64,000 nt of DNA from JALYGJ01 sp963781705. Lineage in GTDB: Bacteria; Chloroflexota; Limnocylindria; Limnocylindrales; CSP1-4. The position numbers and the translations under genes are program-made. The stretch's first letter is position 1. Each line of letters starts with the position of its first letter. This document shows positions 29,180 to 37,176 of this stretch, piece by piece. The notes below the pieces were generated by a model. It saw only the letters and a list, made by a program, of their open reading frames with translations, made no database searches and was not told the origin of the DNA. The DNA is taken from positions 806,001 through 870,000 of the forward strand of contig CAWAGP010000010.1 of assembly GCA_963781705.1 (NCBI GenBank), read 5' to 3'.

Positions 29180-30676
29180 GTGAGTACGAACGAACGCGCT
29201 AACCAGCAGGCAGCGAGCGGGCCCTCACGACAGCCCGCGCCCGACCAGGCGCCGGCGGTGCCGGCCGACGTAGCCGGAGTCATGGCCAACGGACTGCCGC
29301 GCACCCGCGCGCCCAAGCGCGTGCTGGTGATCGGTGGCGGGATGGCCGGGCTGGTCGCCGCGCATGAACTGAAGCGCGCGGGCCACCGGCCGGTGGTGCT
29401 CGAGGCCCAGAACCGTGTCGGCGGCCGCGTGCACACGCTGCGCAGCTTCGCACCGGGCCTGTACGCCGAGGCGGGCGCGATGCGCATCCCGCGCGTGCAC
29501 AACCTGACGCTTGGATACTGCGAACGCTTCGGCCTGCCGATGCGTCCGTTCGTGATGGGTAACCCGCGCGGCCTCGTGTACGTGGCCGGCACGCGCATGA
29601 CGCTGGGCGAGGCCGAGGAGCATCCCGAGCTGCTGCCCTTCAGCCTCGAGCCGGAGGAGCAGGGCAAGAGCGCCGACACGCTGTGGCAGGCGGCGATCGC
29701 TGACCTGCGTGCGATGGTCGATTCGAACGCCGAGCAAGCCTGGCCGCAGATCGTGCGTCGTTACGACGAGTTCTCGCTGTACGAGTTCCTGCGTCATCGA
29801 GGCTTCAGCGAGGGCGCCATCGAGTACTACGCGGTCATGAATTTCGTCGAGTCGGACCTGCACAACTCGTTCATCGAGACGCTGCGCGAGGAATTGGGCA
29901 AGGCGTACGTCGATATGCAGGAGATCGCCGGCGGCATGGACCTGCTGCCGAACGCGTTCTACGGCGAGTTGCAGGACAGCGTGCGCTTCGGCTGTGAGGT
30001 CCGGCGCATCGACCAGGACGCGCATTCGGTGACCGCCTATTGCCGCCAGGGTCCGGATCGCTTCACGCTGACCGGCGACTACGCCATCTGCACGCTGCCT
30101 TTCTCGGTCCTGCGCACGGTTGAGCATCGCTCGTTCTCGCGTGAGAAGGAACGCGCGATCCGCGAGCTCAACTACCACGCCTCGACCAAGATCGTGTTCC
30201 AGGTGCGCCATCGCGTGTGGGAGACGGCCGACGGCATTCGCGGCGGGGCGTCGGTGACCGACCTGCCGGTGCGCCGTCTCAACTACCCCACGCCCGATCC
30301 GTCGACAACCCGCGGCGTGCTGCTGGCCTCATACACATGGGGCCAGGACGCGCTGCAGTGGGGTGCGATGGACGAGCGGTCGCGCATCGAGGAGGCGCTC
30401 GAGGACGTCGAGCAGATCCATCCGGGCATCAGCGAAGAGTTCGAGGTCGGCGCCTCGCATGCCTGGTACAGCGATCCGTGGGCGCGCGGCGCGTTCGCGC
30501 TGTTTGCGCCGGAACAGCAGACGGACCTGCAGCAGGCCATCCTGCAGCCGGAGGGGAGGGTCTACTTCGCGGGCGAGCACTGCTCGCTGTACCACGCGTG
30601 GATCCAGGGCGCACTCGAGTCGGGCATTCGCGCCGCGCGGGACATCCACCACCTGTCCGATTCGAAGGCCGACTGA
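29180..30676 (+). CDS. FAD-dependent amine oxidase (L-amino-acid oxidase-like)
   Basis: This is a 498-residue flavoprotein of the monoamine/L-amino-acid oxidase group. A 48-residue Pro/Ala-rich leader, without a signal peptide, precedes the FAD-binding strand RVLVIGGGMAGLVAAHEL. The GG doublet GRVHTL follows, then the substrate region around AEAGAMRIPRVH. The C-terminal FAD motif is GRVYFAGEHCSLYHAWIQGALESG. These features match LAAO-like enzymes that oxidise L-amino acids to keto acids with H2O2; the exact amine cannot be assigned. The GTG at 29180 has AGGGGAGGG upstream. An NTF2-like gene follows 4 bases after the stop and could be co-translated. Confidence 0.85.
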   Translation: MSTNERANQQAASGPSRQPAPDQAPAVPADVAGVMANGLPRTRAPKRVLVIGGGMAGLVAAHELKRAGHRPVVLEAQNRVGGRVHTLRSFAPGLYAEAGAMRIPRVHNLTLGYCERFGLPMRPFVMGNPRGLVYVAGTRMTLGEAEEHPELLPFSLEPEEQGKSADTLWQAAIADLRAMVDSNAEQAWPQIVRRYDEFSLYEFLRHRGFSEGAIEYYAVMNFVESDLHNSFIETLREELGKAYVDMQEIAGGMDLLPNAFYGELQDSVRFGCEVRRIDQDAHSVTAYCRQGPDRFTLTGDYAICTLPFSVLRTVEHRSFSREKERAIRELNYHASTKIVFQVRHRVWETADGIRGGASVTDLPVRRLNYPTPDPSTTRGVLLASYTWGQDALQWGAMDERSRIEEALEDVEQIHPGISEEFEVGASHAWYSDPWARGAFALFAPEQQTDLQQAILQPEGRVYFAGEHCSLYHAWIQGALESGIRAARDIHHLSDSKAD

Positions 30677-30680
30677 CCGG

Positions 30681-31046
30681 GTGGGCGCCGACGCTTCGGT
30701 CATGCGCTTCTCGCGCTGGCTGACGGCCTACGGCGACGGCTGGGAGGCGGGCGACGCCGATGCGATGGCGGCGCTGTTCGTGGTCGGCGCCACGTTCCAG
30801 CCGGATCCGTTCGCGCCGGTGATCCGCGGCCGGCGTGCCATCCACAACTACCTCGTCGAGTTCGTCGCGAACGACCCGCGGGCGGCCTTCAGCGCAGAGG
30901 CGCTGGGTGCCGGCGCCACCTACGGCGTCGCCCATTTTCGTGTCGTCGGCGGCTCCCGGGAGATCGACGGGGTACTGCTGTGCGCGCTCGACGCGCGCGG
31001 CCGGTGTGAGTCGCTCCGCCAATGGTGGCACGCACAGGGCGCCTGA
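30681..31046 (+). CDS. SnoaL/NTF2-like protein
   Basis: This is a 121-residue protein of the nuclear-transport-factor-2/SnoaL-like fold. The typical opening helix is FSRWLTAYGDGWEAGDADAMAALF, followed by FQPDPFAPVIRGRRAIHNYL (the substrate-cavity strand-helix) and a C-terminal sheet with LRQWWH. Such proteins can be small enzymes or binding modules. GTG 30681 is 4 bases after the amine oxidase stop; ATG 30702 is an alternative. Tight linkage to the oxidase suggests a common pathway, but nothing in the sequence shows the substrate. Confidence 0.75.
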   Translation: MGADASVMRFSRWLTAYGDGWEAGDADAMAALFVVGATFQPDPFAPVIRGRRAIHNYLVEFVANDPRAAFSAEALGAGATYGVAHFRVVGGSREIDGVLLCALDARGRCESLRQWWHAQGA

Positions 31047-31127
31047 AGCTGGGGCACGGCGAGGGCGCACGGCCGGGAGACGCTCGGCGACGGTGCGCCA
31101 CCGAGACGCCCGGTGACGGCGCGCGGC

Positions 31128-31221
31128 GACCCCGCGGGCATAGCCGACGACCCCGCGGGCATAGCCGACGACCCCGCGGGCATAGCCGACGACCCCGCGG
31201 GCATAGCCGACGACCCCGCGG
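31128..31221. repeat. Minisatellite: 21-bp unit, about 4.5 tandem copies
   Basis: The unit GACCCCGCGGGCATAGCCGAC occurs as four identical full copies (31128-31148, 31149-31169, 31170-31190, 31191-31211) plus ten bases of a fifth. Copies are identical, so the array is recent or kept homogeneous. Each contains the palindrome CCCGCGGG. It could be read as a seven-residue peptide repeat, but the surrounding frame has no other coding signal. Confidence 0.97.
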
Positions 31222-31718
31222 TTCGGCCCTCATCGCCGCGCTATTTCAAATCACTTGCGCACGAGTCTGCGCCGCGGATCGGTCCGGGGCCTGACGGCCC
31301 CGATTCCCTTGGCTTAGTCGGACAACTTTCGCAATGACGTGAACAGTTGTGGGCCAGCGAACGGCAGAACGGCCTGAACTGTCGCGCTTCGGTTGCCTGC
31401 GGCGCACTTTGGTCACCGGACGTTTATATGACTTGAAGTTGCGGTCACGGTCCGCGGTCCTTGTGCGACGCAGGGCGGTCGAAGCTGGTGCGCCGGGCAG
31501 CCGCTGCTGCCGGCGTTCGGCAGGTGCGGCCCGTGGCGCTCCGACGTTGGATCCAAGGCCAAACGGTGCAGCTGCCGCAATCACCAAGTTCTTAAGCGCG
31601 CGATAAGTGGGCGCTAACGTCGGAGCAAGTGGCTGTTGCTACTGTCCGGGCATCAAGTACCCGCCGTCCGCCGACCACGCAGGTCGAGCCCGCACGGGCC
31701 GGCCAGGAGGTGTTACGG
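31222..31718 (+). other. Non-coding region before ssb
   Basis: Together with the minisatellite this leaves 672 bases without a supported gene after 31046. I see a small hairpin (GGGGCC 31286-31291 with GGCCCC 31296-31301) that may end the preceding transcript. An AT-rich patch around 31433-31445 (TTTATATGACTT) could be an ssb promoter. Reading frames here are short and lack conserved motifs. Confidence 0.4.
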
Positions 31719-32195
31719 ATGAACCAGGTCGTGCTGACCGGGCGGCTGACGCGTGACCCAGAGACGCGCACGCTCGCTTCGGGCAAAATCGTCACCCAGT
31801 TTTCGGTGGCCACCAATGACTACCGCGGCGGCTCCGAAAAATCCGAGTACCACCCGGTGGTGACGTGGGACCGGCTGGCCGAGATCTGCGGTCAGTACTT
31901 GGGCAAGGGCCAACTGGTGAGCATCATCGGCCGGCTTCAGACGCGCCAGTGGGAGGACGAGAACAAGCTGCGCCACTGGAAGACCGAGATCGTTGCGAGT
32001 TCGGTCGAGATGCTGTCGGGCAAGCGCAAGAAGGACTACGCGGCCGAATCGGCGGCGGAAGCGCTGGCCGCGCAGGCCGAGGCGATGGGTGTCGCGCCGG
32101 GCGGCGGTTCCTTCAGCGCGCAGCTTGAGGCGTCGCCCGAAGTCGATGACGACACGGATGCGGCCGCGTCAGAGGACGAACTCGTCGCCGCCTGA
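31719..32195 (+). CDS. ssb: Single-stranded DNA-binding protein
   Basis: SSB coats single-stranded DNA in replication and repair. The 158-residue protein has the OB-fold opening MNQVVLTGRLTRDPETRTL, then VTQFSVATNDYR, EYHPVVTWDRLAEICGQYLGKGQLVSIIGRLQTRQW and TEIVASSVEML. AGGAGG at 31705-31710 supports ATG 31719. The disordered tail is acidic (EVDDDTDAAASEDELVAA) but lacks the terminal DDDIPF-type tip that most bacterial SSBs use to recruit partner proteins. It may therefore be a specialised copy or use another contact. It is monocistronic, far from rpsF/rpsR, and is followed by a strong hairpin. Confidence 0.93.
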   Translation: MNQVVLTGRLTRDPETRTLASGKIVTQFSVATNDYRGGSEKSEYHPVVTWDRLAEICGQYLGKGQLVSIIGRLQTRQWEDENKLRHWKTEIVASSVEMLSGKRKKDYAAESAAEALAAQAEAMGVAPGGGSFSAQLEASPEVDDDTDAAASEDELVAA

Positions 32196-32210
32196 CGCCG
32201 AACAGACAAA

Positions 32211-32235
32211 GCGCGCCTCGCGTTGCGAGGCGCGC
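32211..32235. terminator. Bidirectional terminator between ssb and NlpC/P60 gene
   Basis: GCGCGCCTCGC (32211-32221) pairs perfectly with 32225-32235 around GTT. The plus side continues GTCGTTTCC and the minus side TTTGTCTGTT, so it can serve both converging genes. Confidence 0.8.
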
Positions 32236-32296
32236 GTCGTTTCCGGGCGCGGCGGGCGACCACTCCTCCCCGCCCGCCGCGCATCGGCGGTGCGCG

Positions 32297-32821
32297 TCAG
32301 GGGGCGGGCGGCGGGTCGGTTGGCGGGTCGCGCTGCAGGTCCACGTGCAGGTACGCGGTGAGGCGCAAGCTGCGGATGTAACTGAGCTTGTGCAGCGTCA
32401 CCCCATAGGGATTGATAAGCGCGCTGACAGCCTCGTTGTTGCCGACATAGATGCCGATGTGGACGTCGCGGCCCCAGACGATCAGGTCGCCCACCTGCGG
32501 CGCCCGGTGATCGGCCTGACCGTGCTTACGGAACCACTTGTGGAAGCCGGCCACCGTTCGGCGTTGGCCGCCGATGCGGTCAAGCAGGCCGGCCTGCTTG
32601 TAGATGTAAGTCACGAAGCCGGAGCAGTCGAACGCGTTAGGGCCGGTGGCCGCGAAGACCCACGGGGAGCCGACCTGCGCTTCGGCGATCTGGACGATCA
32701 GATCAGCCTCGGTCGGCGGCGGCGTCGAGTTATCAGCGGCGACCGGCAACGCTGTGCCGAGCATCCCGGCCCCGAACACGAGGGCAAGCAGGACGCGCGC
32801 AGTTATTCGCCCGAAGGCCAC
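32297..32821 (-). CDS. Secreted NlpC/P60 cell-wall hydrolase
   Basis: This is a 174-residue secreted cysteine peptidase predicted to cut peptidoglycan stem peptides. A signal peptide (ARVLLALVFGAGMLGTALPVAA) is followed by the catalytic domain. Cys66 lies in AFDCSGFVTYIY and His121 in WGRDVHIGIYVG, the Cys-His pair of the NlpC/P60 fold. QVGSPWVFAATGPNAFDCSG is the typical run into the nucleophile. The GTG at 32821 is supported by AAGGAGGGGG about six bases upstream; a much longer reading frame exists upstream but is Arg-rich and not conserved. There are no SH3 or LysM anchors, so it is a minimal secreted enzyme. Confidence 0.88.
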   Translation of the reverse strand: MAFGRITARVLLALVFGAGMLGTALPVAADNSTPPPTEADLIVQIAEAQVGSPWVFAATGPNAFDCSGFVTYIYKQAGLLDRIGGQRRTVAGFHKWFRKHGQADHRAPQVGDLIVWGRDVHIGIYVGNNEAVSALINPYGVTLHKLSYIRSLRLTAYLHVDLQRDPPTDPPPAP

Positions 32822-33290
32822 GGCAGCCCCCTCCTTTGCGGTGCGACAGGTTCGCCATGCTGGGGCACGACGAAGGTGTCGGCGAGGTGCTGGGGCACCC
32901 CGCCAGTGGGTTGCTCGACCCACCTTACGATGCGACCCGGCTGAAAGGCAACCCCGTACTTTGGTCTGAAGTTCGCGGGCCAAGCGGCAGGGTGGCGGGC
33001 CAAGCGGCAGGGTCGGGTCGCAGTTGTGGTTGCGGTGTCGGAAAGCCATCGAGGGGCTGGCTGACACGCGCTAAACTCGCTCCTTCGGCGCGCGCGGTGG
33101 ACGTAAGTCCGCGCCGGTAAGCTGGGAGGAGTTGTTGCCCGACGGCGGCGTCGGTCCCGTGAGGCCGGCACGCAGCCAGACACGGATTCCGGAAGACGGA
33201 ACCCACGAGGGCACCGGTCTATCCCGCGCCAGCCGCGCCGCCACCACAGGCCGCGCCGGCGCAGCCGAACAGACACAGGACGGCTGACTC
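32822..33290 (+). other. 469-bp intergenic region with hairpin-rich purA leader
   Basis: This divergent intergenic region has no supported gene. On the plus side a TAAACT box (33072-33077) is followed by several hairpins: GCGCGG/CCGCGC around 33090-33114 enclosing GGACGTAAGTCC, CCGACG/CGTCGG near 33139-33154, and TTCCG/CGGAA near 33187-33201. A near-repeat (GGGCCAAGCGGCAGGGT) occurs twice at about 32977-33014. No known riboswitch consensus (ZTP, purine, cobalamin, c-di-AMP) could be matched by eye. Confidence 0.4.
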
Positions 33291-34562
33291 ATGCCAGTCA
33301 CTGTCATCTGCGGCCTGCAATGGGGCGACGAGGGCAAGGGCAAGGCGACCGACTTGCTGGCCGAGCGCGTGTCCCTGGTGGTGCGTTACCAGGGCGGCGA
33401 CAACGCGGGCCACACGGTGGTGCTCGGCGACGAAGTCTTCAAGCTCCACCTCGTGCCCAGTGGGGTGCTCCATGAGCACATCACGCCCATCATCGGCCCC
33501 GGAGTGGTGGTAAACCCGCAGACGCTGCTCGACGAGATCGCGATGCTTGCCGAGCGCGGCATCTCCACCGACCGCGTGCGCGTCAGCCACGCTGCCCACG
33601 TCATCCTGCCTTACCACGTTGCGCTCGACGGCGCGCGCGAGGCGGCGGCGCGTGACGGGGCAATCGGCACGACCCGGCGCGGCATCGGACCGGCGTACGC
33701 CGACCGCGCGTCGCGGACCGGGGTCCGCATGGGCGACCTACTTGAGCCGGACCGGCTGAAGGCGCGCCTGGCCGAGGCGCTGGTCGAGAAGAACGCGTTG
33801 CTCGTCGCTTACGGCCAGCCGACCTTCGACCTCGACGACCTGTATCGCTGCGCGCTCGAGTGGGGAGAGCAGTTGAGCAGACGCATCGTCGATACGACGC
33901 AGCTCGTCCAGCATGCCATCGCCGCGGGTGAGCACGTGCTGCTCGAGGGCGCCCAGGGGACGATGCTCGACATCGACCACGGCACGTACCCGTTCGTGAC
34001 CAGCAGCAACCCGGTTGCCGGCGGCGCGACGACGGGCGGCGGCGTCGGGCCGCGCCAGGTCGACGAGGTGCTCGGCGTGCTCAAGGCGTACTCGACGCGG
34101 GTCGGCGCCGGACCGCTGCCGACCGAGCTGGAGGACGAGGTCGGTACGCACCTGGTGGAGGCGGGCCACGAGTTCGGCACGACTACAGGCCGGCGCCGCC
34201 GCTGTGGCTGGCTCGACTTCGTACCGCTGCGCCAGGCGGTGGCCGTAAACAGCGTGAGCAGCATCATGCTCAACAAGATCGACATCCTGAGTGGGCTGGC
34301 CACCCTCCGCACCTGCACCGGGTATCGCATCGGAGGACGCGTGCTCGACGAGCCGCCGATGAGCGAGAGCGACCTGGAGAAGGCCGAGCCGGTCTACCGG
34401 GAGTTCGCCGGCTGGACGGAGGATCTGCGCGCCTGCCGGACCATCGCGGAGCTGCCCGACAACGCCCGACGCTATATCGATGCGATCGAGGAGCGCGCCG
34501 GGGTGCCGGTGACCATCGTCAGCGTTGGGCCCGAACGCAACCAGACGCTGGTGCCGGCATGA
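33291..34562 (+). CDS. purA: Adenylosuccinate synthetase
   Basis: PurA condenses IMP and aspartate with GTP, the first step from IMP to AMP. The 423-residue protein has the P-loop-like GDEGKGK at residues 12-18, the switch YQGGDNAGHTVV, GTTRRGIGPAYADRASRTGVR (IMP contact), LEGAQGTMLDIDHGTYPFVTSSN and TGRRRRCGWLDFV (Asp/IMP loop). All are intact and the length is standard. ATG 33291 starts the large purine operon, after a 469-base leader region. The stop overlaps purD as ATGA. Confidence 0.97.
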   Translation: MPVTVICGLQWGDEGKGKATDLLAERVSLVVRYQGGDNAGHTVVLGDEVFKLHLVPSGVLHEHITPIIGPGVVVNPQTLLDEIAMLAERGISTDRVRVSHAAHVILPYHVALDGAREAAARDGAIGTTRRGIGPAYADRASRTGVRMGDLLEPDRLKARLAEALVEKNALLVAYGQPTFDLDDLYRCALEWGEQLSRRIVDTTQLVQHAIAAGEHVLLEGAQGTMLDIDHGTYPFVTSSNPVAGGATTGGGVGPRQVDEVLGVLKAYSTRVGAGPLPTELEDEVGTHLVEAGHEFGTTTGRRRRCGWLDFVPLRQAVAVNSVSSIMLNKIDILSGLATLRTCTGYRIGGRVLDEPPMSESDLEKAEPVYREFAGWTEDLRACRTIAELPDNARRYIDAIEERAGVPVTIVSVGPERNQTLVPA

Positions 34563-35857
34563 CCGGCGCCGGCATGCCGCAGCGCGTGCTCGTGGTCGGC
34601 AACGGAGCGCGGCAGCACGCGTTGGCGTGGCGATTCGCGTCGGAGGGCGTGGCCCACGTGGCGGTCGCGCCGGGTAACCCACTGATGGCCGACGTCGCCG
34701 AATTACACCCCGGCGTGTCGGCCGACGACCTGCCGGCAGTCGTCGCCCTGGCCCGATCGACACGCATCGACCTGGTCGTCGTGGGGCCAGAGGATCCGCT
34801 CGTCGCCGGCCTCGCCGACGAGCTGGCGACCGCCGGCATTGCCTGCTTCGGGCCGCGCGCGGCCGCGGCCAGGCTCGAGGGCAGCAAGGCATTCGCGCGG
34901 TCGATCTGCGAAGCCGCCGGTGTGCCCATGGCGACGGGCCGCTCGTTCACCGCGGTCCGGGATGCGCTCGAGTATGCCGAGCGTCTGGGGCTGCCGGTCG
35001 TTGTCAAGGCGGATGGGCTGGCCGAAGGCAAGGGGGTGGCCATCTGCGGGACGCTGCCCGAGGCGGAGCAGGCGCTCCGCGACGCACTGGAGCGCGGCCG
35101 CTTTGGCAGCGCAGGCGAGATGGTGATCGTCGAGCGGTGGCTGCGCGGCACGGAGGCAAGCGTCTTCGCCCTGTGCGACGGCGAGCGGTACGGGCTGCTG
35201 CCGGCGGCGCGCGACCACAAGCGTGTCGGAGAGGGCGACAGCGGCCCCAACACGGGCGGTATGGGCGCCTATTCGCCGGTTCCCGGACTGGACGATGCGC
35301 AGCTGGCGGCCATCGGCGAATCCATCATCGCGCCGGTGCTGCGCGCGATGGCCGATCGAGGCGCTCCCTTCCGCGGCGCCTTGTTCGCCGGCCTGATGCT
35401 GACGCCCGATGGGCCGCGTGTACTCGAGTTCAACGTGCGCTTCGGCGACCCCGAGACGCAGGCCATCGTGCCACGGCTGGCAATGCCCATGGCCGAGTTG
35501 CTGCTCGACTGCGCCATGGGTTCCCTGCGCTCGACCGGCGTGCTGCCGGTGCTGCCCGAGGCAACCGTTGCTCTCGTACTGGCTGCACAGGGTTACCCGG
35601 ACGCGGGCCGACGGGGCGATTCGATCAGCGGTATTGACGCCGCGCGCACGGCTGGTGCGCTGGTTTTCGGTGCCGGAGTCGCCGAACTGGATGGCCGGCT
35701 GGTCACCGCCCGGGGCCGGGTGCTGACCGTGGTCGGTACCGGCGCCGACGTGCCCGCCGCCGCCGACGCCGCGTATGCCGCAGCCGACCTGATCGAATAC
35801 GAGGGCAAGTTCGTGCGCCGCGACATCGGCAGGGCCTTCGCGGGAGCGGCGCGATGA
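34559..35857 (+). CDS. purD: Phosphoribosylamine-glycine ligase
   Basis: PurD joins phosphoribosylamine with glycine using ATP (step 2 of purine synthesis). The 432-residue ATP-grasp enzyme opens with RVLVVGNGARQHALAW (family G-G/N-G-REHA motif with Gln for Glu). It has VVVGPEDPLVAGLADEL, the ATP-grasp lysine region LPVVVKADGLAEGKGV, and the metal/phosphate region GPNTGGMGAYSPVP and VLEFNVRFGDPETQ. Four-base ATGA overlaps link it to purA and purB. Nothing odd apart from the Gln in the first motif. Confidence 0.97.
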   Translation: MTGAGMPQRVLVVGNGARQHALAWRFASEGVAHVAVAPGNPLMADVAELHPGVSADDLPAVVALARSTRIDLVVVGPEDPLVAGLADELATAGIACFGPRAAAARLEGSKAFARSICEAAGVPMATGRSFTAVRDALEYAERLGLPVVVKADGLAEGKGVAICGTLPEAEQALRDALERGRFGSAGEMVIVERWLRGTEASVFALCDGERYGLLPAARDHKRVGEGDSGPNTGGMGAYSPVPGLDDAQLAAIGESIIAPVLRAMADRGAPFRGALFAGLMLTPDGPRVLEFNVRFGDPETQAIVPRLAMPMAELLLDCAMGSLRSTGVLPVLPEATVALVLAAQGYPDAGRRGDSISGIDAARTAGALVFGAGVAELDGRLVTARGRVLTVVGTGADVPAAADAAYAAADLIEYEGKFVRRDIGRAFAGAAR

Positions 35858-37176
35858 TCGGGCGCTACACGCTGCCGGAGATGGCCGCGATATGGACGGA
35901 CGAGGCACGCTTCGCCAACATGCTGCGCGTCGAGGTCGCGGCGCTGCATGCGCTGGCGCGTCACGGCCACGTGCCTGCCGCAGCCGTCGAGGAGATCGAG
36001 ACCGGCGCGCTGATCGACGTGGCGCGCATTGCCGAGATCGAGAAGACGACCGATCACGACGTCATTGCGTTCGTCAGCCAGGTCGCCGAAAGCGTGGGCG
36101 ACGCCGGGCGCTACCTGCACTTCGGCCTGACCAGCAGCGACGTGCTCGACACCGCCCTGGCGCTGCAGTGCCGCGCGGCGAATGACCTGCTGTTGGCAGA
36201 GATCGACGCGCTCGTCCGGCTACTGGCGCGCAAGGCGCGTGAACACGCCGGGACGGTCATGATGGGCCGCACTCACTCGGTCCACGCCGAGCCGATCACG
36301 CTCGGGCTGAAGTTCGCTTCGTGGGCATTCGAACTCGACCGTGATCGGCGGCGGCTGGCCGCGGCAGGGGACGACCTCGCCGCGGGCAAGCTGAGCGGTC
36401 CCGTCGGCACTTACAGCCAGCTTGGTCCGGGGATCGAGGCAGAGGTGATGGCCGAGCTGGAATTGTCGGTCGATCCGGTGAGCACCCAGATCGTCCAGCG
36501 TGACCGGCATGCGGCGTGGCTGGCGGCGATCGCCGTCACCGGCGGCTCGCTCGAACGCTATGCGACCGAGGTGCGCAACCTCCAGCACACCGAGATCGGC
36601 GAGTTGCAGGAGCCGTTCGGGCGCGGCCAGAAGGGCTCGAGCGCCATGCCCCATAAGCGCAACCCGATCGTGTCCGAGCGCATCGCCGGACTCGCCCGGC
36701 TGCTGCGCGGTTACGCGCTGGCCGGGCTGGAAGACCAGCCGTTGTGGCACGAGCGCGACATCTCGCATTCCTCGGTCGAGCGGGTCGCGCTCCCGGCCGC
36801 GGCGACCCTGCTGCACTACATGTTGGTGCGTTTCCGCGGGTTGGTCGACGGGCTGGTGGTGCGGCCGGAGCGGATGCGCGAAAACATCGAGCGCGGCCTC
36901 GGCCTGCACGCCAGCAGCGCGTTGCTGACCGCGCTGGTTGAGCAGGGCGGCATGACCCGCGAGCAGGCCTATGAGATCGTGCAGCGCGCCGCGCTGCGTG
37001 CTGCGGACGAACGCCGGCCGTTGCACGAGCTGGTGGCGGCCGATCCCGACGTGACCGCGGTGCTCGACGCGGACGCGCTGGCCGCCTGCTTCGATGAGCA
37101 ACACCTGTTGCGTCACGTTAACGAAGTCATCGACCGACTGGTCAGTTTGGAGGAGGTTGCCCATGCCGCTCGTTGA
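35854..37176 (+). CDS. purB: Adenylosuccinate lyase
   Basis: PurB releases fumarate from both SAICAR and adenylosuccinate, so it acts twice in AMP synthesis. The 440-residue protein has GRYTLPEMAAIWTDEARF, KTTDHDVIAFV, HFGLTSSDVLDTAL, MMGRTHSVHAEP (catalytic His region) and the superfamily signature GSSAMPHKRNP. WHERDISHSSVER is also typical. It overlaps purD (ATGA) and the purC start (14 bases). The C terminus LVSLEEVAHAAR is of usual length. Confidence 0.97.
   Translation: MIGRYTLPEMAAIWTDEARFANMLRVEVAALHALARHGHVPAAAVEEIETGALIDVARIAEIEKTTDHDVIAFVSQVAESVGDAGRYLHFGLTSSDVLDTALALQCRAANDLLLAEIDALVRLLARKAREHAGTVMMGRTHSVHAEPITLGLKFASWAFELDRDRRRLAAAGDDLAAGKLSGPVGTYSQLGPGIEAEVMAELELSVDPVSTQIVQRDRHAAWLAAIAVTGGSLERYATEVRNLQHTEIGELQEPFGRGQKGSSAMPHKRNPIVSERIAGLARLLRGYALAGLEDQPLWHERDISHSSVERVALPAAATLLHYMLVRFRGLVDGLVVRPERMRENIERGLGLHASSALLTALVEQGGMTREQAYEIVQRAALRAADERRPLHELVAADPDVTAVLDADALAACFDEQHLLRHVNEVIDRLVSLEEVAHAAR

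Noticed and set aside
31128..31221. CRISPR array
   Set aside because: The copies are directly adjacent with no spacers, and no cas genes are present.
31113..31337. Peptide repeat protein (DPAGIAD repeats) from the minisatellite
   Set aside because: Low-complexity frame produced by a 21-bp unit, no start signal and no conserved flanks.
32822..33067. c-di-AMP (ydaO) riboswitch upstream of the NlpC/P60 gene
   Set aside because: This is a common context for it, but the conserved ydaO sequence blocks could not be found on the minus strand.
33066..33290. Cobalamin, ZTP or small SRP RNA in the purA leader
   Set aside because: Fragments look similar (GGTCCCGTGAGGCC, CCGGAAGACGG), but the B12 box, the ZTP core and the SRP tetraloop motif are all missing.
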